Source: Primula veris
Lineage: Eukaryota > Streptophyta > Magnoliopsida > Ericales > Primulaceae
Length of the DNA stretch: 64,000 nucleotides
Assembly (NCBI GenBank): GCA_963682055.1
Contig: OY821749.1
Coordinates: 8,234,336 to 8,298,335, forward strand
Reading direction: 5' to 3'
Every line of letters starts with the position of its first letter. Position 1 is the first letter of the stretch. The notes under the pieces were generated by a model that ran no database searches, was not told where the DNA came from, and was given only the letters and a program-made list of their open reading frames with translations. This document shows positions 44,818-56,208 of the stretch, in pieces. Both the position numbers and the translations under genes were made by a program.

Positions 44818-47800
44818 ATGAACCTGTGGGGCGATGCGGGATACTTAGCCAAGTTCATCAAAGGCTCTGGGAATAAAGGCAAACAACTAGCCATCGAGGG
44901 AGCTGACAACCGGCAAAGCAAAACAATCAACGTCGTTCATATGTCACGACCCAAAGGCACAGGTGGTGAACGATCACGACAACGGCAACTGGCACACTTT
45001 GGCCAAGTAGCCAAGACATCACAGGCGTCGACCTCTAAACGACAATGCATACCACGACGACATCCACCCATTTCCTTTTCGCATCTTGACGAAGAAGGGG
45101 TGATTTACCCCCACGGGGACGCCATCAACCTCCGTGTTCAAATCGGCCTTGGCACGGTCAGCAGGGTGCTTGTCGATCAAGGAGCCTCTTGTGATATCAT
45201 GTACAGAGAACTCTTCGACAAGATGGAACTCAAGCTGCAAGATCTACAGCCTACCGATGTCACACTGATCGGGTTCATCTCTGAGACGACTAAACCGTTG
45301 GGAAAGATCGTCATAAGTGTCACTACGGGATCCGTATCAGTTCCCGTGGAGTTCTTAGTGGTAAACGACAACTCCGGCCACAACGCGATCTTGGGTCGAC
45401 CTTGGCTGCACGCCATGAAGGCCATACCCTCGACCTACCACCAAAAAGTCAAATACCCAAATGATAGGGGAGAGATCGAGACAGCCAGAGGATGTCAAGA
45501 AGATTCAAGACGCTGTGAGGACATTACCGCGGCCCTTCAAAAACAGCTGAGCGTTGTCGAACAACCCACCAGCACAAAGAAGCTGATCAACCACATATCC
45601 AAAACCGAGAGGGTTGTTGAAGAACAAGTAGGAGAAACTCTTAGGAAGGTGTATATCCCGGGCACGGACGAGGAGCACTACTTCCTCCTCGGTGATGACC
45701 TTTCAAAACAGGAATCCGAAGAGTTAGAAGCATTCCTCTTCAACAACATTGATAAATTCGCCTGGAGTCCCAAAGACATGCCAGGCCTAGACCCTAAAAC
45801 GGCATGTCACCACCTGAGTGTTGACGCCGAGTGCAAGCCGATAGCTCAGAGGAGCAGAAAAGTGTCTGTACAGCACAGAGAAGCTACAATTGCTGAAGTC
45901 CACAAGCTATTAGAGGTTGGAGCCATAAGGGAGGTCTTCTATCCAAAATGGTTATCCAATCCAGTCGTCGTCCCCAAGAAGAACGGAAAGGAGAGAGTCT
46001 GTATAGACTTCACCAATCTCAACAAAGCCTGCCCGAGGGACCACTTTCCCCTTCCAAGAATTGATCAACTGGTGGACGCAACTGCGGGATCGGAACGGAT
46101 GACCTTCCTAGAGGCATATTCAGGGTACCACCAAATCCCCCTCGCCCACGAAGATCAAGAAAAGACGTCGTTTATATCGCTTTTGGGAAACTTTGCTATA
46201 CAGTAATACCGTTCGGCCTACGCAACGCGGGAGCAACATACCAAAGGATGATAACAAGGGTATGTCGAGATCATATAGGGAAGACAATGGAGGTATACAT
46301 AGATGACATGGTCGTCAAAAGCGAAAAGGCTACATCCCACCTTCAAGATATTAGAGACGTTTTCCAAATGCTGGGCGAGCACAAACTGAAACTCAACGCG
46401 AGCAAGTGTGCATTCGGCATCAGCAAAGGGAAATTTCTGGGGCACATGGTCAGCCGACGAGGAATAGAAGCTAATTCCGATCAGATCACAGCTCTTCAGA
46501 ACCTAGCAGCGCCCAAGAATAAGAAGCAGGTACAAGAGCTCACGGGAATGATGGCCGCATTGAGCAGGTTCATCAGCCGATACGCAGACAAGGGACGGCC
46601 ATTTTTTGAATCACTCAAGAAGGATAGAAAATTCGTATGGGACCCGGAATGTGAAGCTTCCTTCAACAACCTCAAAGAGTATTTAAGGACGCTGCCACTG
46701 CTAGTCAGGCCGAACAAAGGAGATATTCTGGCATGCTACCTAGCAGTTTCCACTACAGCTGTGAGCGCGGTTATCCTAAGAGAAGAAGGTCGCGAACAAT
46801 TCCCTATCTACTTCATCAGCAAAACTCTGGTCGAAGCCGAAACACGTTACCTACCCTTGGAAAAGCTGTGCTTGGCATTGGTCGTCGCGACCAGGAAGTT
46901 GCCGCACTATTTTATAGCTCATCAGGTCCAAGTATACACGAAATTCCATATCAAAGAATCGCTTCGACGGACTGACATTAGTGGCAGAGTGGCCGCATGG
47001 GGAGTCGAATTATCCCAATTTCATATCGAGTTCGCATCCCGACATGCCATAAAGGGACAAGTCTTGGCCGATTTCGTCGCGGAATTCACCGAAGGGTATG
47101 ACGAGCCTACGACTATGTCCCCACAATCACACTGGCAGATACATGTCGATGGATCAGCCACCAATGACGGATCAGGAGCAGGGATCGTCCTCAAGTCTAG
47201 AGAGGGAGCGATCATAGAGAAAAGCATTAAACTGGGTTTCCGAGCTACCAACAATGAGGCAGAGTACGAAGCCATGATAAACGGTATGCTCATTGCCCGG
47301 TCCCTCGGATGCTCCCACTTAACTGCAAGTTCTGACTCAATGCTGATCGTGAATCAAGCCATCGGCGAGTACCAAGCCAAAGATGACAGAATGATCCTCT
47401 ACCAAGAGAAGGTTCAGAGCTTGATGGCCACATTCGAACAGTGCGAGTTAATAAGAATCAATCGCACCGAAAACGCACATGCCGATGCCCTGGCCACCCT
47501 AGCCTCGACATTAACATTAACTGACACTCGGTCGATCACAGTGGAACTACTGCCGACCCCGAGCATAACCAAAAGAATAGACCGAATAATGTCAGTACAA
47601 TACGAACTAGGTTGGATGGACGACAAAATTCACTATCTGCGAAACGGAACCCTCCCGGCAGATAAGATAAAAGCACTAAAAATTACGAGAAAGGCTCCTC
47701 GTTTCTGGCTGTCCGACGACGACAAACTGTACAAATCCAGTTACCAAGGACCCCATCTTCTGTGTGTCTGGCCCGAAATGCAGCTACCAGTCTTGGAGGA

Positions 47801-48862
47801 AATCCACGAAGGATCCTGCGGAGCACACATCAAAGGGCGGTCCCTTGCCAACAAAGCAATCACCCAAGGATATTGGTGGTCCTATATCAAGCGAGACGCC
47901 GATGTATACGTCCAACGTTGCGACAAGTGCCAACGATTCGCCAAGATACCTCGGCTCCCATCATTTATGATGACCCCGATATCGGCACCATGGCCATTCG
48001 CACAATGGGCACTTGATTTAGTAGGGAAGCTTCCCAAAGCGCCCAGCAGCTTCGAATATCTGATCGTAGCAACGGACTACTTCACCAAATGGGTTGAGGC
48101 TAAACCTCTCCGCGAAATTAAAGCCAGTAATGTCAAACAGTTCATCTGGGAGCACATCATCACTAGGTTCGGTATACCTTACGCCATCGTCGCAGACAAT
48201 GGCACCCAGTTCAAAGAAGCCAAGCTACAGCTTTGGTACGAAGAACTCGGTATCCGAAAGTTCTATTCGACGCCAACATACCCACAGGGTAACGGCCAAG
48301 CAGAGGTATCAAACCGAACCGTACTAGACGGCATCAAGACAACCCTCGAACAAGCAAAGGGGAGATGGCCCGAGCGACTACTCAACGTCTTATGGTCGTG
48401 CCGATCTACACCAAAGACGGGCACCAAAGAAACCCCGTTCAGCTTAGCATACGGCGTCGAGGCCGTCATACCAACAAAAATCGGGCTACCCACACTACGA
48501 ACAACTTTAGTCGAGCAAGGAAACAATGAACAAAGAATGAGAGAGGAACTCGACATGCTAGACGAGAAACGAGAGATAGCAGCTCTTACACTAGCGAAGT
48601 ATCAACAAGGCGTTAAGCAAACGTATGACAAGAGGGTGAAAGGGACCAAGGAGTTTATGGTCGGAGAATTGGTGCTGCAACGAGTAACGGTCTATACCCG
48701 CAATGAAATACATGGCAAATTAAGCCCCACCTGGGAAGGACCATACGAGATCGTCAAGAGAACAAGCCCGGTTACCTACAAACTCAAAAGCGTTCTGTTC
48801 GAAAACAACAGAGGGGAGAAAAATTCTTGAAATGTGGCTAACCTAAAGAAGTACTACATATA
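44818..48862 (+). pseudogene. Tat pol: protease, RT, RNase H, second RNase H, integrase; lightly broken
   Basis: 44818-46206 covers the aspartic protease (VLVDQGASCDI) and the start of RT (PKKNGKERVCIDFTNLNKACP). RT motif A reads FLEAYSGYHQI where relatives have FLDAYSG, replacing the first catalytic Asp with Glu. A one-base shift near 46180 leads into the second frame (to 48830): VYIDDMVVKS, first RNase H, then a second archaeal-type RNase H (HVDGSATNDGSGAG, NNEAEYEA, SSDSMLIV, NAHADALA, all four acidic residues present). The integrase has its HHCC finger (HEGSCGAH...CDKCQRF) and a complete D-D-E set (ALDLVGK, ADNGTQF, NGQAEVSNR). The frame stops at TGA 48828-48830, then continues NVANLKKYY to a natural stop at 48862, so that TGA is probably a mutated Trp codon. 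Confidence 0.9.
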
Positions 48863-48966
48863 GACATACAAGTACAGGTGCTACCTTACCACTCCTGCTT
48901 AATGACATTGTCTTTTGTCTTTTGAATAAATTAAATGTCTTATCATGCTGTCTAACAAATACAGCT

Positions 48967-49280
48967 GAAATTCCCAAACGGCCGAAGTGCCTAGGAATAC
49001 TATGAAATTCCCAAACGGCCAAAGTGCCTAGGAATACTATGAAATTCCCAAACGGCCAAAGTGCCTAGGAATACTATGAAATTCCCAAACGGCCGAAGTG
49101 CCTAGGAATACTATGAAATTCCCAAACGGCCAAAGTGCCTAGGAATACTATGAAATTCCCAAACGGCCTAAGTGCCTAGGAATACTGTGAAATTCCCAAC
49201 ATGACATGTCTAAAAGAGTGCCTAGGAATACTGTGAAATTCCCAACATGGCGTGTCTAAAAGAATGCCTAGGAATACTCA
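48967..49280. repeat. 37-bp tandem array between pol and the antisense genes
   Basis: Six units of 37 bp (GAAATTCCCAAACGGCC...GTGCCTAGGAATACTAT) are followed by two 46-bp variants in which AACATG(A/G)C(A/G)TGTCTAAAAG replaces the AACGGCC part. Units are nearly identical. Tandem arrays in this position are known from Tat elements and are considered a source of satellite DNA. Confidence 0.95.
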
Positions 49281-49498
49281 AACATATGCAGGTACCAACT
49301 GATCCAATGAGCAAGGATTAAAGACAGAAAAGAAACTAGAAGAATAATGCAGGAAATAAAAGAATCAAAGGAACAGCAATCTCGTCAAAGGAAACAACAG
49401 GACAATAAAACAATCCGACGCATGAATAAAAGAATAAAGCAAATATTTCTCGCCCGCATTACGGAGGCAACAAGATACAACCAGCAATAGACATGGAT

Positions 49499-52400
49499 TT
49501 AAGAACTACTACATGAGGAGCATGACGGCAATTGACCGAGCTTGACTTCTTCGTCATCCGTCGCCGTATCCCCATCGGTTTCCTCACCATCAAAACGCTC
49601 CTCAGAAATGAGGGCATCAAAGTTGGTCGTATGAGCACCAACGCATGTCAGTGTCTTAAGCCGCACGGAGAACTCGGCTCCTCTACCGATCTCGTGAGCA
49701 TCCGAGGCCGCTTTACGACGAACATCGTCGAAGGGAAGCTTACGAGCTTTGATCATAGCTGCAGAAGCATCGTATCTGGATCGGGACAGACGGAAATACT
49801 TCACCAACATATTGGCTTGGGTAACCAACGATTTCAGTTTACCGAGGTATTTTTCCTTTACGCGCCAATATCGATCTAAACAACGCCCCTGAACATTAAC
49901 AACATGCTCAGCATGACGAACATATTCCCGAAAAGAAGACGCTTGGGTTTTCAACTTGGACCTAAGTTGGGCATACTGATCGCACAGTTCGACGTATTTG
50001 CCCATTAAAACGATGTAAGGCCAGTTGGCGTGCACTTCACTAGCCGCACCAGATGAGACCTCGTCCCGGGCAGCCCCAGTAGGTCCTAACCCCGGACTAA
50101 CTAGGCATGGAGAACCAGCCTGGTGCGACGTAGTAACATGCGCCTATAAAAAAAAAACGAGGAACAAAGGGCAGATATGAATATTCATCAGAAAAGCAAA
50201 CGGAAATAGCAAAACGAATATTTTTATACAAGCTACAAGAAAAGAGACAAAACAAGCTACTCAATCATCAATCCGATAACCCATCAACGGACGCCGAGGT
50301 CTCAACGGCATCAGCAAAATGAATATCTCGCAGCGAAACAATTTACGTCCCCAAACGTTCCTGCACGACCGCATCAACTCGGTTCAAGGCATTCGTGGTT
50401 TCAGTTACCCCTGCCATAGCATCCGCCATGTGTTATGTCCGGGCAACACCACGCATCCCTTTTACATGATCGAGCACCTCTAAAGCTCGAGCTCGGGCCC
50501 AATACGCTTTGGCAAAGGATAGCAATAAGTCCGCATCTTCAAAAACGGCCCCTAGAACCAGATTTAAGCTCGTCATCCGACCTCGGGCTTCGTCACGAGA
50601 GCGCCGCAGTGCCCCAAGAAGCTCTTTGGCCTTACCCTTGGTTGCCATATAATGGGCGGTCTTCTTGCTGAACTTCTCTCCCAAGTTGCGTAATCGAATC
50701 GACAAATTTGAAATATGAATATTCAAACCATCGATTTCACGCCGAGCAGAATACAATTCAGAAGTTAGGGAAGCATTAGATTTTTCAAGACCATTTATAA
50801 CATCGCCTACGTTACGACTAGGCGAGGTCCAGACCACCATGGCAAGGGGGTTAACAGGTACCTGATAAGATTTTGTTTTTACATCCTTCAAAAGACGACG
50901 ACCCATAACAAGGAAATTAACAAGGAAAGCCCAACAGAAAGACAACGTAGCACCTATATTATCATTTCCCGAAAGAACATCTTTATAGTTACAAAAGAGA
51001 CCCACAATTCGGGTACCAAAAAGACTTTACGCTAAAATGCAGAGAAAATACTACAAGAAAATGGTCAAGGCTCCACCTGAGGGGATGCGGGTGGGGAAGT
51101 CACGGCAGCAGCAGACCGAGGAGTCGCTGGAGCCGACCCGGAATAGGGACGGAGGGCCGTCGAAGTAGCATGTCCCGGCAGCCATGGGAGTTCCTCGTCT
51201 CGAAGATTGGCCCAATCCTGAGGTTTAGAAGGTGCACCTTGCGGACAGGGATAAACCAACTCCGACCACGCCCGGTCCGAAAACGGGACCTTCGCAAAGT
51301 TTAGAGCCCGAACATGAGCGCAGTAGACGGAGAAGTTAGCCATCATTGCGAACTTTGCCCTATCCTCCGCTTGCGCCACTTTCAGGGCCGCCACCTCTGA
51401 TGTTCCGGCCTCTACATCCTCTGTCAGGAGCAAATTATCAGCTTCCAAAAGGTCGTGCTTCTCGACCCACTCCTCTTTTTTGGCCCCCAACTTCTCGACT
51501 TCCTCAGTCAGGCGTAAGTTGTCTCCCACCAACTTCTCATTATCAGAGGTCAACTTAGCCATCTGGGCTTTCTCCTCGGCCGTTATTTTGCTTTCGGCCA
51601 TCAGCTTCTCTTTCTCCGCCTCCAGCTCGGAGACCAACTTCACTTGCTGAGCTTTATCCTCGACCATGGCTTTATTTTCGGCCATCAGCTTCTCTTTCTC
51701 AGCCTCTAGTGCTGACAGCTGATCCCTTAACACCACGATATCCACGAAAACCTATATTTAGAAACATCAGACACCAGCCAAAATAAGATCATCACGACTT
51801 ATATAACAAAATATATACGCAACATACCTGAAGCGCGTCAGTACTGGCCTTCTCTATAACCGACATTGCAGGACGAGCAGCTATCTTCTCTGCATCCTTG
51901 ACAAAGAGGGGCTTAAGAGCAGTATACCCCTTCCTCAAGACTCGGGGTTGCTCCAACAGTTCACCCCCACACCGATCAATGTAACGGGTCATTGCAACCC
52001 CGTCCACCAACACCTTCTCGGGTCCCTCGAGAGCCTCATCCTCGACACCCACCGCAACCTCCACGGCATTCTCCTTGCCGGCCTCCATCTCCACTTCCAC
52101 CCCCACGTCCTTCTCCAAATGACCGGTCTCAGGGGCCCTATGCTCAATCGCCTCCTCAGTACGGATGGGCGAGCAAACGGGCAGATCTATCGGATCCTCG
52201 GTATGGATAGGCGAGATGACAGGCAAGGTCATCGTATCCTCGCCCATGTTCACCAATAGGTTCATATGTCCAAATACATCGTCGATCGACCCCTGAAACA
52301 CAATAATACCCATAGACCGGGCAAGAGCAAGGGTAACCAATGAAGAAGTCAAAAACTGAAACAAGATGACATATAAAGCAGGGAACAACCGAGTCAAAAG

Positions 52401-53627
52401 GCAACTATTCAGAAAAACAAATACACTTACATCGAGATTCGCAGCAGTCTCCTCGGTGGTATCACCTTGGGACGAAGCGACCACCTCCACACCCCTGCCA
52501 GCTTCACCAACCTCCACATTACCTGAGGTCTCAGCCCCTCTAGCCCTCTTCAGGGTGCCAACAGCGGGGTCCGACGCTCGGCGCTTAGAACGAATGAGCT
52601 TTTTCCCCCCCGAGCAGTGCTTCGAGCCCTGACAACTTTTACGAACTCCTCCTCGGGCTCTTTAGGTATCTCGGGCGCAGGATTCCCCTTGGTCACTGGC
52701 CCCGCAGGGTAACCAAGCAGCAGGGGAGCAGAACGGCTTACCGGATTCTTGGTAGGCCCAGGCCCCCACCATTTCCAAAGCGCTAAGAGAGCCTCAACAT
52801 TGGGAACGCCGAGGTCTAGAATAGCAGGAGCCGTGGTCACAGGTCCAGGGATCTGGTGTCCTGCACAACCCCATTCCCCAGACGCAATCACAACACCAAG
52901 ATTATGTTCTTTGTTGGTGTCCGGCAATCCAATGACCAGCCGGGAGAATGCGCGCAATGTCTTCAAATAAGAACTGCGGCGCTCGAAACTCAAACTGTAG
53001 ACCTCGAAGACATCTTTCAGTTCAATGTCTATCCCCGATACCTCCGACAACCTTTGGATGCCGATCAAGGTCCGGTAACCATTCAGAGCCAGTTGGGCAG
53101 GAGCTATTTGGACGGCTTCAAAAAACGAAGCCACCCACTTCGTAAACGGAAGTCTAAGACCCCCAGTGAAGAAGGCCGAGGAGCGCATAGCTACCTCGCC
53201 GGTAGGAACGAATCCCAAAACCTCCTCATCAGAGACAGGCAGCCGAATGTGTATGTTGTCCGGAATTCCGGCGAGTCTTTTAAAATCCTCTTCAACGAAT
53301 GTGCCAACTTGGGCCAGGCATTGGGTTAAGATTTCCTATCCAAACATCATCAAAAATCCATCATATATACTACCCAAAAACACATAACATGACAAGCCCA
53401 CCCCCCTCCCTCCCCCCCCCCCCCCCCCCCCAATTGATAGAAACCCTAAAAGTTTTCCACCAAACCAACAAATATCCTATACAGGAAGAAAAACCACTAA
53501 ACAACCTAGATAGACATATAGAGACAACCAAACCCATATATAACCACAACCACAAATCAAAAGCGTATCCTAATCACAGAGCTATCTAGACCAACAACCC
53601 ACGAAATACGAAGATACTTACAGTCAT
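49499..53627 (-). CDS. Antisense accessory gene of the Tat element, five coding exons
   Basis: Exons, in reading order: 53622-53627, 52431-53335, 51828-52292, 51077-51751 and 49499-50143. All junctions are GT-AG, all are phase 0, and they give about 898 codons if one base lost from a G7 run near 52608 is allowed for. Exon 2 contains a globular region (PFTKWVASFFEAVQIAPAQL...) resembling the plant 'putative gypsy type transposon' domain (Pfam Transposase_28, from memory). Later parts are acidic, then heptad-rich coiled coil (LEAEKEKLMAENK repeats in exon 4, another in exon 5), ending in an acidic then Ser/Cys-rich tail. Intron 4 (50144-51076) is 933 bp and holds another frame on the same strand. 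Alternatively exon 4 may read to the TGA at 51065 and exon 5 be a separate unit. The role is unknown. The protein is encoded opposite to gag-pol. Confidence 0.7.
50268..50906 (-). pseudogene. Coiled-coil frame inside intron 4 of the antisense gene
   Basis: ATG at 50904-50906 opens MGRRLLKDVKTK, 157 codons to TAA at 50433-50435. The same frame continues with protein-like composition (HMADAMAGVTETTNALNRVD) to a second TAA at 50343-50345 and a third segment ending SVDGLSD at 50268. Two isolated in-frame stops in 212 codons suggest a recently mutated gene. Residues about 45-140 are helical and charged (coiled-coil-like). It could be a separate gene or an additional exon of the host gene; I see no good splice acceptor in front of it. 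Confidence 0.5.
53400..53431. repeat. C-rich homopolymer tract
   Basis: About thirty bases of C with two T interruptions, inside intron 1 of the antisense gene. The length is unreliable in sequencing. Confidence 0.8.
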
Positions 53628-54354
53628 GATCACGAGCAAGCAAGGGAAATTAGCAGCAAATCTCTCGACAAACCCTAGATAGAGAGGCAGCAAATTTTTG
53701 GCGGGAAGAATAAATCCTAGAGAGAGAAGATAAGAGATATTTTTTCAGCAAATTATGAGGTAAAAAGCTAAAGGGATTATTTGGCACAGTTAAAAGGAGT
53801 GGAACTACAAAAAGAATAAAATAAAAACCGCCTTTTCGTGTGACAGCGATTCACCTTTTCTTCCAACCATAGAAAAGTCCACAACCGCTGCTATTTTCGA
53901 CAGATAAACGCTCCAGATCTTGCCACGTCAGATAGTGTATCCCACTAACCAAGACAGTTCACATCATTACACCTATATAAACGGCCAGTGGACCCTACCA
54001 TGAAAAGCTTCCAACATACGCTACCACTAATATCATACCGAGGATGTCCCCCGATTACGCTTCTCGATGCCCAACCATTTCTTCCCGAACAAGGTGGACG
54101 GAGACCGTTCCTTGCTCGACGGCATTTAAGCGTCCACCCTAAGAACGCTCTCCGGGGGGGAATAACCACGGTGCACTTGTTCGGTGTCCAGTATTGATGA
54201 GTATTGAGAGACATCAACATAAAAGCAAAGCAAATACAAAATAAAATAAACAGAATCAAGAGGCAAGGCATAAGTTTTATTCATCCACAAAGGGGGAAAC
54301 ACAAAACAGTACAACTGAAAAGAAAATTTTACAAAAAAAAATATACAACCCATC

Positions 54355-54717
54355 CTACTTCTTCGAACTACCCCCCATGTCGACATCCTTCTTCGCCAAG
54401 AGCTCCTCCAGACGCTCTTTTTCCCTAACCAAATGAGAAATGCCAATCTCCACTTGTTTAAGAGCATAGGATTGAGACTTACACTTCTGCTCGGCTTCAA
54501 AACGGGCAGCGCTCTCCTCCTTCCAATACTGCTTGAACCGCCTCATCTCAGTCTGAGCACACTTAAGATCATGCTTCAGCCACGACATCTCAATTTCTTT
54601 TAACTGAAGAGGAGTTAAATCCTCTTCCCCGAAACCAGGGGGACGGGGTAGCAAGAAGGTAGGCTCCTCTTCCAAAAGGGCTTTCTTTTTTGAGGCAGAT
54701 CTAGTAATGGGAGCCAT
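54355..54717 (-). CDS. Small antisense coiled-coil protein (120 aa), MAPITRSASKK type
   Basis: ATG 54715-54717, stop at 54355. The short basic N-terminus (TRSASKKK) could serve as a nuclear targeting signal. A long charged helix with heptad spacing follows (about residues 35-112: LKHDLKCAQTEMRRFKQYW...REKERLEELLAKK). A TATA-like TTTATAAAC lies on the minus strand at 54802-54794, about 80 bp upstream of the ATG, which supports an independent transcript. No family is recognised. It is a probable accessory protein of the Tat element, similar in build but not obviously in sequence to its neighbours. Confidence 0.6.
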   Translation of the reverse strand: MAPITRSASKKKALLEEEPTFLLPRPPGFGEEDLTPLQLKEIEMSWLKHDLKCAQTEMRRFKQYWKEESAARFEAEQKCKSQSYALKQVEIGISHLVREKERLEELLAKKDVDMGGSSKK

Positions 54718-54793
54718 CTCAAACAAAAGCAGATTAGAAGAAACAGGAGAGATAAAAAGAGATTGGATAATGAAATACAGACAATAGGGAGCG

Positions 54794-54802
54794 TTTATAA
54801 AG
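54794..54802 (-). promoter_or_regulatory. TATA-like box before the 120-aa antisense frame
   Basis: TTTATAAAC on the minus strand, about 80 bp before the ATG at 54717, leaving room for a leader of about 50 nt. Confidence 0.45.
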
Positions 54803-55040
54803 AAATTCAAGGGTACAAAAGAAAATGAAAAGGCACAGAGTACGAGGCGTTGCAACGGTTCACAAGACAAAGGCACGAAATACGAAAAGATACAACTGTT
54901 CAAATACAAGTTCCAAAACGGAAAATACATCAGAAAAATAGTCTAATCTAATCAAGGATCAGTGGGTGGGACAACAGAACTGCCAGACCAAGAGGCAGTC
55001 TCCCGAACAGAGCTATCTAATCGAGCTTTATATGAGTCGT

Positions 55041-55295
55041 TCATGACGACCAAGCATTCATTCTCCCGGGCAAGGAGTTGGCCAGAGTGTTCCTGCGCAC
55101 CAATAGGTGGTCAAGTTCATGACCCAAGGCCGAGATCTCGGTCCATTTAATTGTCTCCTCGGGGTGTGAGTTATACAAACTCAGAGCCAGGACACCGTAC
55201 TCCTTCTCAAGCTTAGCCATTCTATGACGGACCCGAGATATCTCAGCATCCAAGTCTTTCATCTGAGCATGATACCTCACCACGGGCTCAGACAT
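55041..55295 (-). CDS. Small antisense coiled-coil protein (84 aa), MSEPVV type
   Basis: ATG 55293-55295, stop at 55041. Two helical segments: DLDAEISRVRHRMAKLEKEYGVL and ISALGHELDHLLVRRNTL. A TATA-like GTATAAAAA lies only about 20 bp upstream of this ATG. If that box is used, translation would more likely begin at the second Met (55262). Upstream is a 28-bp tandem array with RY motifs. Function unknown. Confidence 0.55.
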   Translation of the reverse strand: MSEPVVRYHAQMKDLDAEISRVRHRMAKLEKEYGVLALSLYNSHPEETIKWTEISALGHELDHLLVRRNTLANSLPGRMNAWSS

Positions 55296-55391
55296 TAGGA
55301 AAAGTTATTTTTATACAGGAGATGAGGGATGAAAGAGAAGCAAACACAATATGAGAAAAGATATGTTCTGAGGAAAGGTATGATGTTTGAG

Positions 55392-55533
55392 GACATTGCT
55401 TGGGAGCATGCATATTTCCTGACATACTTGGGAACATGCATATTTCCTGACATACTTGGGAACATGCATATTTCCTGACATTACTTGGGAACATGCATAC
55501 TATCGAACCATGCTTGGGAGCATGCACCTATGG
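55392..55533. repeat. 28-bp tandem array with CATGCAT cores
   Basis: Five units, the first four GACAT(T)(A/G)CTTGGGA(A/G)CATGCATA-like, the last diverged. Each holds CATGCA, the plant RY element. The array ends about 100 bp upstream of the MSEPVV frame, in its presumed promoter. Confidence 0.85.
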
Positions 55534-55689
55534 TTGGCAATGCTGGGGATAGGTTTACAGTCACCTGATATCACAGTTCGACAGGAAATAAAGACGAAAT
55601 GTTCAAAGATCCAGATTCCAGAAAAACGACAAACCACAAGTGCAACATAAAAAGAAGTGCAATATAAAGGGGCAAAGAAAATTTTCATT

Positions 55690-55805
55690 AATAAAGGTGA
55701 GATACATCACTGTTCATTACATCAGAGTACATCAAAAGGAAAAAACTATTACATCAGAAGACATCAAAAGAAAAAACTATTACATCCGAGGAAAAATCTA
55801 TTACA
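55690..55805. repeat. Short tandem repeat ACATCAAAAGAAAAAACTATT
   Basis: Three to four imperfect units of about 30 bp built on ACATCA(A/G)AAG and AAAAACTATTACATC, between the 84-aa and 97-aa antisense frames. The stretch to about 56200 is otherwise purine-rich and without genes. Confidence 0.65.
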
Positions 55806-56208
55806 GAAGATCAACTATGTCGGCAAACCCAGCGAACAGGATGCATGAAGGAAGGAGGCGATGGGGAAGAGGAAGAAAAAGATAAAGAAGAAGTGAAAAG
55901 CAAGAAGAGGAAAATGAAAAACGACAAAAACCCTAGAAGTAACACAAAATCCTTAGGATCACAGGGTTGATTGTTACATCGTAGTGGTGCAGAAGAAGAG
56001 AAAAAGGAAAAAAGAAAAAAAAAGTGAAAAGAGGAAGAGGAAGAAAGGAAGGAAACTGAGAAATAAAAAGAAAGTAAAAGGAACAAAACAAAAAGAAGAA
56101 AAAGAAAAAGAGTGATGGGATAGAAGATGAAGAAAAAGAAAGAAGCGCAGAATAAAAAAATAAAAAATATATATATAATAAAAAGGAGAAGAGAAGAAAG
56201 GGGGAAGG

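Noticed and set aside
48967..49280. CRISPR-like array
   Set aside because: Units are directly adjacent without unique spacers, and the DNA is a plant retrotransposon. It is a simple tandem array.
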